A stretch of 64,000 nt of DNA from Agrobacterium fabrum str. C58 (GCF_000092025.1 NC_003063.2:1307501-1371500); one strand, 5' to 3'; numbered from the stretch's first letter, positions 12,179 to 20,788 are shown. A program made the numbers and translations. Notes: generated by a model from the letters alone, not told the origin.

Positions 12179-13366
12179 ATGAAAATCGATCGCATGCGGG
12201 TGTTCGTCACCCGCGACAAGGACCGTCCCCGCGTCATCGTCGCATTGGATACCGATGACGGAATGACCGGCTGGGGGGAATGCTACAATCACGGACCCGA
12301 TCTCGCCTTGCCGCCGGTTCTGGATTACCTCTACAACTTCCTCGCGGGGCAGGATCCGACGCGGGTAGAGTTTCTCTATAATCTGATGTTGCAGCAGAAC
12401 CGCTTCCCGCCCGGCGCACTCGGCCTGTCGGCTATTTCAGCGCTGGATCATTGCCTGTGGGATCTGGCCGCCAAGGCTGTCGGGGTACCCGTTTACAAGT
12501 TGCTCGGCGGTGAGGTGAGGAATCGAATCAAGGTCTATGCGGGCGTCTATACCGCTCCGGATGCACCCGCCGCCAGAGATGAGTTCGACCGTCTCAATGA
12601 AGGCTGGGGCTTTTCTGCCTTCAAGCTCAGCCCGTGGCGTGTCGATATTCATGCGCATCGCTGGGGCGAAGTGGTGCGCAGCTCCGCGGAATATTTCCGT
12701 ACGTTGCGCGAAACCGTTCGCGCCGATTATGACATCGCGTTTGATGCCCACGCCAAGATTTTCGAGCCCTCTGCCGCGCGGCAGCTTGGCAATGCGCTTG
12801 CGCCTTACGACCCGCTTTTCTACGAGGAGCCTCTTCGTCCTGAGAACATCGAGATGTACGGCGATCTCAAGCAGGGTTTGAATTGTACCCTTGCAACGGG
12901 CGAAAGCCTATACAATCGCAATGAGTTTCTCCGACTTCTTCAGGTGAAGGGCGCCGACATCATCCAGCCGGATATCTGCGTCGTCGGCGGTATCTCGGAA
13001 ATGCGTCGCATCGCAACTCTTGCTGAAGCCCACTTCGTCAGCATTGCGCCGCATAATCCCATGGGGCCGTTGGCAACGGCAGTCAATGTTCACTTCTGCG
13101 CCGTCCAACAGAACTTCCGCATTCTGGAATACAGGCTGCCAAAGGGTCAGGTCTATGCTTACGGCGGCAACGATCTGGTGAAGGAAGAAGACGTCACGCG
13201 TTACGTCGTCGATCCCTATCTGCCAAGGGACGGTTATCTCGAACTGCGGCCGGATCGTCCCGGCTGGGGCGTCGAGATGGACGAAAAAGCCATGCAGGAA
13301 GACGGCTACGTTCACTGGCAACGCCGGGTACCCAAGCGGCCTGATGGTTCTTATGCCTTCGCCTGA
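12179..13366 (+). CDS. Enolase-superfamily acid-sugar dehydratase (galactonate dehydratase-like)
   Basis: 395-residue mandelate racemase/muconate lactonising enzyme-type protein. Metal ligands appear as Asp189 (DAHAK), Glu216 (FYEEP) and Glu242 (TGE). His191 two residues after the first Asp, and His292 (IAPHNP) with Asp265 (QPD), match the two-histidine active site of D-galactonate dehydratase. The expected reaction is beta-elimination of water from a sugar acid to a 2-keto-3-deoxy acid, which would feed the DHDPS-family lyase at 3331-4227. The start has GAGGAAG upstream. The precise sugar acid cannot be assigned. Confidence 0.87.
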   Translation: MKIDRMRVFVTRDKDRPRVIVALDTDDGMTGWGECYNHGPDLALPPVLDYLYNFLAGQDPTRVEFLYNLMLQQNRFPPGALGLSAISALDHCLWDLAAKAVGVPVYKLLGGEVRNRIKVYAGVYTAPDAPAARDEFDRLNEGWGFSAFKLSPWRVDIHAHRWGEVVRSSAEYFRTLRETVRADYDIAFDAHAKIFEPSAARQLGNALAPYDPLFYEEPLRPENIEMYGDLKQGLNCTLATGESLYNRNEFLRLLQVKGADIIQPDICVVGGISEMRRIATLAEAHFVSIAPHNPMGPLATAVNVHFCAVQQNFRILEYRLPKGQVYAYGGNDLVKEEDVTRYVVDPYLPRDGYLELRPDRPGWGVEMDEKAMQEDGYVHWQRRVPKRPDGSYAFA

Positions 13367-14219
13367 AACGATCTTCATCGAAAGCGGACCGCTCTCGGCC
13401 CGCTTTCGCTCTGACTGGGGTGGACGGATGACCCACCTAGTGCACGCAGAGATGGGTGACATACTTGCACCCACGCAAGCGGACGTTTTCGAGCCCTATA
13501 ACTGGCCGCGCGCTGGCGCCTACCCTCTAGTGCCCTATCATAATCGCGTCTACGGCGCTTCATTTGTTGAGAGCGGCAAGACGCATCGCCTTCTTCCACA
13601 TCCGGCCCTGACGCCTGATGCGATGCACGGGCCGGCCCACCGCCGTCCTTGGCATGTGGCAAGTGCTGCCGAAGATCGCGTGACGCTGCAATTGAACTAC
13701 GAAGCGGATGACGAATGGCCTTTCTCATTCGTCGCAGAACAACATTTTCGGCTTGAACCTGATCGCTTGATCGTCGAACTGTCGATAATCAACTCATCCG
13801 ATGCTTCAGCGCCCGTGAGCCTTGGATGGCACCCGTATCTCGCCGTGCCTCTGTCGTCTCATGCGGAAACGGACGCCAGACTGGAGTATCCTCTTGACGC
13901 GCTGAACGTGCCAACCGGGAACGAGGCGCACCCGCGCTCCAGCCGCTCGATTCCGGCTGCCACCGGCTACACCTTGCATTTCCGCTACTGGTCCACGGCC
14001 ACGGTAGAGCTCGACAAGGGAACGTTGCTGCTTGAGGCTGATCCAATATTTGAATATCTCGCTGTTCATCGAATGGAAAAGTATCTCTGCCTTGAGCCTG
14101 TTTCCATGGCAGCAGGTGCTTTGTGCTTACCGGAAACAGAACGGGAAAGCCGGGGGTTGAGAACCATTCTGCCGGAAGGCCGGCTTTCGGGTCGCATTTC
14201 TTTGTCTATTCGCGGCTGA
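13353..14219 (+). CDS. Aldose 1-epimerase (galactose mutarotase)-like protein
   Basis: 288-residue beta-sandwich protein of the aldose-1-epimerase family. The likely catalytic residues are His92 (AMHGPAH), His160 (LGWHPYLAVP) and Glu248 (LCLEPVS). It would interconvert sugar anomers, supplying the form used by the lactonase or dehydratase route. The gene overlaps the end of the dehydratase gene by 14 bases. An ATG nine bases earlier (13344) is also possible, and neither start has a strong ribosome site. It is the last clear gene of the importer operon. Confidence 0.83.
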   Translation: MPSPETIFIESGPLSARFRSDWGGRMTHLVHAEMGDILAPTQADVFEPYNWPRAGAYPLVPYHNRVYGASFVESGKTHRLLPHPALTPDAMHGPAHRRPWHVASAAEDRVTLQLNYEADDEWPFSFVAEQHFRLEPDRLIVELSIINSSDASAPVSLGWHPYLAVPLSSHAETDARLEYPLDALNVPTGNEAHPRSSRSIPAATGYTLHFRYWSTATVELDKGTLLLEADPIFEYLAVHRMEKYLCLEPVSMAAGALCLPETERESRGLRTILPEGRLSGRISLSIRG

Positions 14220-14405
14220 GGAATCTGCCTAAATATAACACAAGTGAATCGATCGACGTATTATTGCAATAATTGTTTAAAATCGGGGCAGATCCGGCTC
14301 TTCGTATACTGCGGGGCGGTTGGATCTCAATGCATGTTCAATCCTGACTGGATAAAGCTTTCTTGCTCTATCGGGTCGAAGCCGGCGGGTGACGCCATCG
14401 ATGGC

Positions 14406-14765
14406 TTATAGCCCGCAACTATTGCGGCTTCGCTCTGGACCATCGATCTGACTGTCGCGCGCAAGCACGAACATAGGCGGCATGCCGTGTCCCTGCTGCA
14501 GATCTGTCAAGGTTTCGTCGCGAAACGCCGTACCAAACAGAATGATGGCGTCGACCTGACGCTGGTCCGCGTGGAGAAGGGCGTTCACATGGTCAAAGTG
14601 ACTGTTGATATTGATCAGCATCACCACCAAGCCTGCGGCCTGGAGCTTCTCGGTAAGAGCCTCAAGAAAAGGGAGTTTTTGCGGGTTGGAAAAGTCATCC
14701 ACGAAGACGGTGACGCTATTGCAATTGACATCTCTTACGTCGGCCTCTGCGTCTCGGTGTCCTGC
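14406..14765 (-). pseudogene. Remnant of a LacI-family regulator (effector-domain part only)
   Basis: The minus-strand frame reads SVTVFVDDFSNP and then about 85 residues typical of the first lobe of the periplasmic-binding-like effector domain of LacI/GalR regulators. The frame continues upstream without an ATG start and without any helix-turn-helix. The protein stops about 110 residues into what is normally a roughly 280-residue domain. It lies just downstream of the sugar-acid operon, so it may once have regulated it or a lost sugar locus. Nothing suggests it still works. Confidence 0.6.
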
Positions 14766-14772
14766 AGGTGAC

Positions 14773-15345
14773 TCAATTCACCATCGCGAACATTCCAACG
14801 ATGCGCCTTATGCGCTCTCCCCGGAACGCCGCTCTGATCCGGCCGTGGCGCTCAAGCTCTGCCAGTCCGTGTAAAGCAGCCCAGAAAGTTTCGGTTGTGA
14901 TTTCAGGGTCGTCGCAAAACGGCTCAACGACCGCCATCATCGCTCCGAACGTGTCGCGCAGCACCTGGGGCGTGTCGGACTTGGCGAACCGAAGGCCGCT
15001 CGGCAGAACGAACATGGCTTCGTAGAGAGCTGGCCTTGCAAAGGCGAAATCAAGATAAGCCGTGGCGACGTCGTCAAGAGCCTCTGCTGGACTGGTATTT
15101 CGGCGGACAGAAGCCCGCAATGTCGGCCCAAGTTCTCCGAACCCTTCGAGCGCGACCGCCCCGACGATCGCGTCACGATTCTCAAAGTGGGCGTACAGGA
15201 CGGGCTGACTGTATTCGATCTCCTGAGCGAGACGCCTGACCGTGACCGAAGCCCATCCATCCCGTTCGGCAAGCATTCTTGCCGCGGCGATGATCCGCTT
15301 CTCCCGATCAGCCCGTTCCCGCTCTTTGCGCTCGTTGATACCCAT
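14773..15345 (-). CDS. TetR-family transcriptional regulator
   Basis: 190-residue regulator. The N-terminal helix-turn-helix (about residues 16-62) shows IIAAARMLAERDGWASVTVRRLAQEIEYSQPVLYAHFENRDAI in outline. The C-terminal part (FAFARPALYEAMF ... FWAALHGLAELERHGR) matches the TetR C-terminal family that carries a WxALHG motif. The ATG at 15345 is preceded by AAGGTG. It faces the DoxX-like and flavodoxin-like genes; the shared region holds a perfect 11-bp palindrome at 15415-15425, so self-control and control of that pair are likely. An oxidant, quinone or other electrophile as inducer is an inference from the neighbours. Confidence 0.85.
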   Translation of the reverse strand: MGINERKERERADREKRIIAAARMLAERDGWASVTVRRLAQEIEYSQPVLYAHFENRDAIVGAVALEGFGELGPTLRASVRRNTSPAEALDDVATAYLDFAFARPALYEAMFVLPSGLRFAKSDTPQVLRDTFGAMMAVVEPFCDDPEITTETFWAALHGLAELERHGRIRAAFRGERIRRIVGMFAMVN

Positions 15346-15405
15346 GCTTGCACCTTGGTCCGCTATCGAGCCCACACTAGCAATCAGGAATATTTATTGC
15401 AAGGA

Positions 15406-15434
15406 TTGACAATATAGCAATGCTAGTTTTATGT
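15406..15434 (+). promoter_or_regulatory. Probable promoter and TetR operator before the DoxX-like gene
   Basis: TTGACA at 15406-15411 is a consensus -35 box and lies inside ATTGACAAT, itself a palindrome. The perfect palindrome TAGCAATGCTA (15415-15425) occupies the spacer toward a weak -10 near 15428-15434. A repressor bound there would block the promoter. Assignment to the adjacent TetR protein is by position only. Confidence 0.5.
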
Positions 15435-15479
15435 TCGACGCTATAGCCAATGCGGCCATGCCGCCCTTGAGGTCTCCGA

Positions 15480-15827
15480 ATGTCGAACCTGATATCGTTC
15501 TCGCTTGCAAATGCTGCGACGCTCGCCGCAGCTGCCGCCTTTCTCTTCGGAGGAGTTATCAACGCTACCGCTCGCAAACCCATCCGTGAAGAATTCGTCC
15601 GCCACGGATTCCCATGGTGGTGGTGCTGGGTAACGGCGCTCCTCGAATTTATGACGGCCGTTCTTCTTGTCCTTCGCCCGACATTCGCGATTGGCGCAGC
15701 GCTTGGGGTTTGCACCATGGTCGCCGCGATCTTCTCTGTCGTTAAAGCACGCGATTTCAGTCGCATCTCGCCGCCAGCAGTATTCCTGTTGCTGCTGCTG
15801 ATCGCAGTCTTCGTCCAGTTCTCGTAG
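15480..15827 (+). CDS. DoxX-like small membrane protein
   Basis: 115-residue protein with four predicted membrane helices (about residues 5-27, 45-64, 68-88 and 95-114), matching the size and pattern of DoxX-like proteins. Proteins of this family often accompany oxidoreductases and redox-stress regulators; their chemistry is poorly known. GAGG lies seven bases before the ATG. It is followed 100 bases later by a flavodoxin-like protein in the same direction, probably co-transcribed and controlled by the divergent TetR regulator. Confidence 0.75.
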   Translation: MSNLISFSLANAATLAAAAAFLFGGVINATARKPIREEFVRHGFPWWWCWVTALLEFMTAVLLVLRPTFAIGAALGVCTMVAAIFSVVKARDFSRISPPAVFLLLLLIAVFVQFS

Positions 15828-15927
15828 TCTAGACGGGAAGTCGTCGGTCTCACCACCAAATTGCAAAACATCGAACCGCGCCGAGTCCTGTCGGCGAGGT
15901 GAAAAAACACGGCCAAAGGAGCCAATC

Positions 15928-16509
15928 ATGACCACCAACTCATCCTCAAACACCGTCGTCGTTTATCATTCCGGTTACGGCCATACCCACCGCATGGCAG
16001 AAGCCGTCGCCGAAGGAGCCGAAGCGACGCTTCATGCTATCGATGCAGAGGGTAACCTTTCCGAAGACGGATGGGCGGCACTTGATGCCGCCGACGCCAT
16101 CATCTTCGGCACACCCACCTACATGGGCGGACCGAGCTGGCAGTTTAAGAAGTTCGCCGACGCATCCTCGAAGCCTTGGTTTTCCGCAAAATGGCAGGAC
16201 AAGGTCTTCGGCGGCTTCACCAATAGCGCCAGTCTCAACGGCGACAAGCTCAATACCCTGCAATATTTAGTTCTTCTTGCGGGGCAGCATGGTGGCCTAT
16301 GGGTGAGTCTTGGTATCAAGCCGTCGAACCTGAAATCGTCGGTGCGGAACGATGCAAATCGAATGGGTTCATATATCGCACCGATGGCGCAGTCGGATGC
16401 GGACGCGGCACCAGAGGAAATGTCTGTCGGCGATCTTGAAACCGCACGTCTCTACGGGGCGCGAGTGGCGAACGTCGCGCGACAGCACAAATCAACTGAA
16501 CGGGTATGA
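15928..16509 (+). CDS. Flavodoxin-like / WrbA-type NAD(P)H:FMN oxidoreductase
   Basis: 193-residue flavodoxin-fold protein. The N-terminal phosphate-binding loop for FMN is visible (VVYHSGYGHTHRMAEA, residues 10-25), as are the conserved IIFGTPTYMGGPSWQ and a GGFTNSAS segment that contacts the flavin. It resembles WrbA/NAD(P)H:quinone reductases, which reduce quinones by two electrons. The start has AAGGAG six bases upstream. With DoxX and TetR next door it probably belongs to a small redox-stress operon. The true electron acceptor is unknown. Confidence 0.85.
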   Translation: MTTNSSSNTVVVYHSGYGHTHRMAEAVAEGAEATLHAIDAEGNLSEDGWAALDAADAIIFGTPTYMGGPSWQFKKFADASSKPWFSAKWQDKVFGGFTNSASLNGDKLNTLQYLVLLAGQHGGLWVSLGIKPSNLKSSVRNDANRMGSYIAPMAQSDADAAPEEMSVGDLETARLYGARVANVARQHKSTERV

Positions 16510-16948
16510 TATGGATTTTGGTAAATCCAATAAGTGCCTTCCGCGTTATGATGCGGAAGGCTTGGGTTCATAGCCTGAATGTCCGCCAAGGGCTGAATGC
16601 GGAAACGATTTCAGCAAAGCGCCGCCAATTCTGGACATTCGCGTAACATTTACACGCTCCCAAAAGCGGTCTTTTCGCTTATCATGCTGTCAACGACCGT
16701 TTAGGGGGTGGGTAACGGACTGAAAACTTTCGGACACGATACTCTAAAAGCGGACGGCCCGCGTCATTATCTGGGTCATTCAGAAGATGCCGTACCTCCC
16801 GCCCAGATAATCGCCAGCAGCGAGAATATCCCTGGAATGAGCAATCCCAAAACAGGGATGCCAGCGTCCCATGACAGGCTTGGACCAATCAACGATCGTA
16901 ACGGAGGCTGCGAGGGCTCGACAATCCGTCACGGGCGCCTGCTCGGTC
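16510..16948. other. Intergenic region with hairpin and a short hydrophobic reading-frame tail
   Basis: 439 bases without a confident gene. A perfect 9-bp stem (GCCTTCCGC/GCGGAAGGC, 16536-16561) follows the flavodoxin-like gene and may end its transcript, though no T-run follows. On the minus strand about 16776-16905 can be read as roughly 40 residues with a single strongly hydrophobic segment (PVLGLLIPGIFSLLAIIWAG) ending in a stop. This could be the tail of a lost membrane protein, but no family was recognised. Confidence 0.4.
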
Positions 16949-17638
16949 CTAACGTCGGCCGCTGAGTACAGCGAAACGCCATGCTTTGAAGCTGCAGTCA
17001 ATTTCGCAAAATCCGGTATCGCGCATCCATTGCAACTGGTTTTCGAGCGGTGAGCAGCGATCATGGGACATGCGCTCGTGCGCTTTTGCGATTTCCACTT
17101 CGGCTACGCCCAGCCTTCTGACTTGCTGAAGCCAGGTACGAGCGTAGCGCGCTTCTACCTCGGGATCGTGGCCAAGGACCTGCTCGACGTTGACGAACAG
17201 GCCGCCCTCCGACAAGGCGCCCCGAATTTCACCGAAGAGGTGCTTTTTCCCGATGTCTTCCAGATGATGAATCGCCAATGCCGATATGATGAGATCCCAC
17301 GGACCGCCGAGTTCGGTATTGGCCATGTCGGCCACAGCATAGGTGATGGCCGGATTACCATCGAAGCGTTTCCGGGCCTGCTCGAGCATCTTTTCGGAGG
17401 CATCGATGAGGTGGATCTGGGCATCGGGGTGGCGGGTCAGCAGCATGGCGGTGAAAAGGCCCGTGCCAGCGCCAAGATCGAGTACCCGCAGTTTCTCGGC
17501 GTCCCGCCAGTCGTCGATCAAGTCGAGTGCTGTGCCGTAAAACGCATCGAAACAGGGAATGAGGCCGCGCCGAAGGGCGTCGTAGCCGGATGCATCCCGA
17601 TTGAAGACGGGTAAGGACAAAACGTTTATCGATGACAT
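16949..17638 (-). CDS. Class I SAM-dependent methyltransferase
   Basis: 229-residue Rossmann-fold methyltransferase. Motif I is clear (VLDLGAGTGLFT, near residue 52), followed by the acidic ribose-binding residue in IHLIDASEKML and motif IV-like WDLIISALAIHHLED. It resembles small-molecule methyltransferases of the Methyltransf_25/12 type; the acceptor is unknown. The ATG at 17638 is preferred to the TTG at 17650 because the upstream AAGG fits it better. It lies 29 bases after the start-side of the PEBP-family gene and runs in the same direction. Confidence 0.83.
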   Translation of the reverse strand: MSSINVLSLPVFNRDASGYDALRRGLIPCFDAFYGTALDLIDDWRDAEKLRVLDLGAGTGLFTAMLLTRHPDAQIHLIDASEKMLEQARKRFDGNPAITYAVADMANTELGGPWDLIISALAIHHLEDIGKKHLFGEIRGALSEGGLFVNVEQVLGHDPEVEARYARTWLQQVRRLGVAEVEIAKAHERMSHDRCSPLENQLQWMRDTGFCEIDCSFKAWRFAVLSGRR

Positions 17639-17667
17639 GGTGCGGTTCAACCTTTCGAGATGGTGAT

Positions 17668-18378
17668 CTAGTTCGGCGTGGCGGCGGGGATCAGGCTCGG
17701 GTTCAATGAATAGGTCGCTATTGCTTCGCCGCTCGCCAGAATGTGGCCAGCCATGGATTTTTTCACGTCTTCGCCAGTGAACGGCCCGGAAAGGCCCAAT
17801 GTCGGAACATCGAGTGCGAACACTTTAAGGGTGTAGTGGTGGATGCGCTGGTCGTTTATGGGCGGGCAGGGGCCGTCGTAACCGCCATAGGTGCCAGCCA
17901 TGCCATCAGTTTTGGCCAGAAAACTGGTATAGACATTGGCGCCGCGCAGCCCGTGAGGCGTTACGCCGACCGGCTTACCGCCCGGCACGAGACCCTCGCT
18001 TTCTGCGCCTTCGCCGATGGACATGATACCGGCGGGAATATCGGCCAGCACCCAGTGAAAAACGCTGATCCGCGGCGCCTCGGCTGGAATTGTGGTGCCA
18101 GGTTTATTGATGAGGCTAAAATCCTGCGGTACGTCCGGATCGATCATCAGCAACGCGTAAGATCTGGTGCCCTCGGGGCCTGCCGACCATGAGACGCCGG
18201 GGCTCACGTCTTTGGACCCAATCCCGGGTGGGCAGAAGGTGGCTGCGTCTGCAAACCGGCCAGAGCTGTCAAGCGCTTCGATTTTCACGGACAGCGTGGA
18301 GTCTGCTGCCATGGGCGCCGTCGCCGAAAATATGGCGGCCACTGTAATGGCGGCCCATATGCTTTTATTCCCGATCAT
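17668..18378 (-). CDS. YbhB/YbcL-family (PEBP, Raf-kinase-inhibitor-like) secreted protein
   Basis: 236-residue protein with an N-terminal signal peptide (hydrophobic residues 7-22, probable cleavage after PMA near 24). The mature part carries the phosphatidylethanolamine-binding-protein core: SPGVSWSAGPEGTRSYALLMIDPDVP, ISVFHWVLADIP and YGGYDGPCPP with HHYTLKVFALD. Bacterial PEBP-like proteins are periplasmic and largely of unknown function. Single gene between the methyltransferase and the AraC regulator, all on the minus strand. Confidence 0.85.
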   Translation of the reverse strand: MIGNKSIWAAITVAAIFSATAPMAADSTLSVKIEALDSSGRFADAATFCPPGIGSKDVSPGVSWSAGPEGTRSYALLMIDPDVPQDFSLINKPGTTIPAEAPRISVFHWVLADIPAGIMSIGEGAESEGLVPGGKPVGVTPHGLRGANVYTSFLAKTDGMAGTYGGYDGPCPPINDQRIHHYTLKVFALDVPTLGLSGPFTGEDVKKSMAGHILASGEAIATYSLNPSLIPAATPN

Positions 18379-18468
18379 TGTTCATCTCGCTTGGTTGATT
18401 TCAGTCGAGCATAGGGAACGATGCCCGCGCGGATGGGCCAGATCTGATCAGAAATGAGCCTGAAGCGA

Positions 18469-19374
18469 TCAGGCCGTTGGTTTTTTACGTGCCCTTCGAA
18501 CGGTCGAAGGAGCCTGTCCGAAGGCATCCTGAAAGCGCCGCGAGAAGTGTGAACGTGAAGCATAGCCCGTAGCGGCGATTGCCTCGGCAACATCGGCATC
18601 CCGATCCGAGAGGATGAGATAAGCGGCTTGCATTCTTTCGGCGAGCAGCAGCGCGCGGAGTGATTGGTTTTCGTCCCGCAGTCGACGCCGCAGGGTGGCC
18701 TCTGACATCGACAGGGACGCGGCGACCGCAGCGGTGGACCACGCGTGATCGAGCCGGTGGCGGATCAAGAGCCGCACCGCCTCTGTGACTGAACCGTCGA
18801 CATATTTGGGCATCAATGGCAGTGCACCCTGTTCGGCCAGGATAAGCAGAACCTCGAGGAGACGGTGGTCTACGACGCGCCGGGATTGGTCGAGCGGACC
18901 TGCCAGCACCTCGCCACTATGGATGATTGCCGAGCAGAGTGTTGGACTGATTGTGATGGAAGAGCCGAGGGGCACTTCGCGCACGATGAGTTGTGGCCAA
19001 AGGCGCGCCGCCTCAATGACCAGGGCACGAGAGAAGCGGACGAACAGGGCGCGATAGACGCCAGTGTCTGCATCTGGTTCGTTGACAACGTCGACCTCCG
19101 CACCGGCCGGCAGTACGAAGGCGTCACCGGCGTGGTAGATATTACATTCGGCGCCCCACAGCACTTCTTTGCGGCCTTCAATAACGATGACTAGGCCGGC
19201 GGCTGGCATGCTGAGCTCGGAAATCGTTTCCCGGTGACGGGCGACAAAGGCCGAGATGAACGGTGGGTCTTCGTTGTTGAGCAGTAAGCGCGTGTCGCGC
19301 TCGGCCAACGGGCGCAGTGCATCAACCAGACGCCGCCGCAGTGTTTTGTCGCTGTGGCGCATTGAACAAGCCAT
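18469..19374 (-). CDS. AraC-family transcriptional regulator
   Basis: 301-residue activator-type regulator. The N-terminal half has a cupin-like sensing domain (PAAGLVIVIEGRKEVLWG and AGDAFVLPAGAEVDV). The C-terminal 95 residues hold two helix-turn-helix motifs (STAAVAASLSMSEATLRRRL; VAEAIAATGYASRSHFSRRF) and the closing FGQAPSTVRR signature. It resembles the group with an AraC N-terminal domain of the CFA/invasion-regulator type. Start at 19374 or the ATG four codons later; neither has a strong ribosome site. It probably acts on the PEBP gene 90 bases downstream or on itself. Confidence 0.85.
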   Translation of the reverse strand: MACSMRHSDKTLRRRLVDALRPLAERDTRLLLNNEDPPFISAFVARHRETISELSMPAAGLVIVIEGRKEVLWGAECNIYHAGDAFVLPAGAEVDVVNEPDADTGVYRALFVRFSRALVIEAARLWPQLIVREVPLGSSITISPTLCSAIIHSGEVLAGPLDQSRRVVDHRLLEVLLILAEQGALPLMPKYVDGSVTEAVRLLIRHRLDHAWSTAAVAASLSMSEATLRRRLRDENQSLRALLLAERMQAAYLILSDRDADVAEAIAATGYASRSHFSRRFQDAFGQAPSTVRRARKKPTA

Positions 19375-19891
19375 CTCGAAATTGGATCAGGCGTCATTGC
19401 TACGTCGAAATCAGGTGGCTGTCGATATGCCGCCGAAGGGCGCTGAAACGGGAAAGGCAATGTCTGATATTGGCGATCTTTTTTTAAGGGTTCCAACGTT
19501 TGAGATCGGGTCGGTTCCGGTAGATCTGCAATGCGCCTTCATTTCGGCTGTTCACGCAGACCGGAAATTTCCCCCAAAGCAGCCGTACGCGTGTTTGGGC
19601 TCAATGTCGTGGGTGGGCCAAAACCGGGCTTTCCTCGTTAGAGTGTGCTAAAACTATGGAGTTCGGGGGAGACGACCGATATTCATGTTACCGATGAATT
19701 TGCTCAAGAAGACTTGGAGTAGTCATCCGCTGCTTTCAACATCCATTGCGGTCTTCTCACTCGGACGCAACTACGGCAGCTTCGGGCTCGGAAACGGTCA
19801 TGGAGAACGGCCCCGCTCATGGCAGCTATTTTCATCCTTAGCCTCCAAGACTGGACCATCCGTTCACGGTCCCATCCAGGCCATTCCATAG
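19375..19891. other. Gene-poor region between AraC regulator and GNAT remnant
   Basis: 517 bases in which no gene could be supported. Reading frames on either strand are short or have composition unlike real proteins. It must hold the AraC gene promoter near 19380-19450. Together with the broken acetyltransferase that follows, it looks like eroded DNA. Confidence 0.5.
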
Positions 19892-20062
19892 AGTTATACT
19901 TTCGAAAAGCGCAACATTCATTTTTACGTCAACAAATGCGGATTCAAAATTGTCGAATATTATAATTCGCGGCATCCTGATCCGCACGACACAGAAGAGA
20001 GTGATGCCAGCGACAGTGGCATGTTAAGGTTTGAAAAAGACATGTTGTATACCGGAAACTGA
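19892..20062 (+). pseudogene. C-terminal remnant of a GNAT N-acetyltransferase
   Basis: A 56-residue frame opens directly after a stop codon and lacks a start. It reads [20 protein letters not shown], then HPDP, and ends LRFEKDM a few residues before the stop. This is the characteristic end of a GNAT acetyltransferase (motif B with HFYxxxGF, and the last beta strand). The acetyl-CoA-binding motif A, expected upstream, is absent. It lies beside tetR/tetA and shows decay in this stretch. Confidence 0.6.
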
Positions 20063-20088
20063 TTGCACGTCCGCGCCAGAGTCTTCGC

Positions 20089-20736
20089 CTATCTAGACTG
20101 TTTCTCCCGCAGCTTCTCCTTCATACCGGCCAGCAGGTAACTTAGCCCACTCTCGAACACGGCTTCGGTGTTGACCGTTCCAACCGTGGGGAAGCTTTCA
20201 AGAGCTTTTGCAAGCAGGGGGAACTGTGCGAGTTCTGCCATGATGTCGGTATTGGGCGAGTGTTGATCCATCCGATCCCGTTCGCGCTCTCCCTGTTCTT
20301 CGAGCACATAGCCGACCACATAGCGCGTGATGCAAATGGCGATCCCAAATGCCTCCTCTGCGGAAAATCCCGTCTCGACATAGAGCTGCAAGACGCTTTC
20401 CACATCGGCAAACTCGGCGACGGAAGGCCGTGTACCTGCGGTTAGCCGCGCGCCATCGCGCACGGTGAGCAAGGTCTTGCGAATGCTGCGGGCATTGGCC
20501 AGCGTGAACGTAATCCAATCCTGGCCGGGTTTGGGCAGGCGATCGCAGTGATAACGCAGCAGCATTTCGGAATTGATGGCGTCGAGCAATTCCGCCTTGT
20601 TGCGGAAGTGCCAGTAGAGCGCCGGCTGCTGGACGCCCAGCCGTTCCGCGAGCTTGCGGGTGGACAGCTTGTCTATTCCCACCTCGTTCAGGAGCCGCAG
20701 GGCCTCATCGACAATGCGATCACGTCCGATAGCCAT
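20089..20736 (-). CDS. tetR: Tetracycline repressor TetR, Tet(30)-like
   Basis: 215-residue TetR of the true tetracycline-repressor type. The N-terminal helix-turn-helix (about residues 9-50) ends in LGVQQPALYWHFRNKAELLDA, as in classical TetR proteins. The C-terminal core includes HCDRLPKPGQDW, where classical TetR has its drug-contacting histidine region. The ATG at 20736 has AGAGGG upstream; longer frames would run through the operators and into tetA. It is divergent from tetA, and three tandem operator-like palindromes lie between them. Expected action is drug-released repression of tetA and of itself. Confidence 0.88.
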   Translation of the reverse strand: MAIGRDRIVDEALRLLNEVGIDKLSTRKLAERLGVQQPALYWHFRNKAELLDAINSEMLLRYHCDRLPKPGQDWITFTLANARSIRKTLLTVRDGARLTAGTRPSVAEFADVESVLQLYVETGFSAEEAFGIAICITRYVVGYVLEEQGERERDRMDQHSPNTDIMAELAQFPLLAKALESFPTVGTVNTEAVFESGLSYLLAGMKEKLREKQSR

Positions 20737-20754
20737 GGATAGAATCCCTCTTGA

Positions 20755-20769
20755 CTTATCATTGATAAG
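20755..20769. promoter_or_regulatory. tet operator-like palindrome 1
   Basis: CTTATCATTGATAAG, a perfect 15-bp palindrome around one central base, with the TATCA/TGATA core of known tet operators. It lies 18 bases upstream of the tetR start codon. Confidence 0.8.
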
Positions 20770-20773
20770 GGAG

Positions 20774-20788
20774 CTTATCGCCGATAAA
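20774..20788. promoter_or_regulatory. tet operator-like palindrome 2 (less conserved)
   Basis: CTTATCGCCGATAAA. It keeps the ATCG/CGAT inner symmetry and TTATC/GATAA arms but differs from the other two at the core. It abuts operator 3 and probably overlaps the promoters of both genes. Classical tet loci have two operators, so this third one is unusual. Confidence 0.55.
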
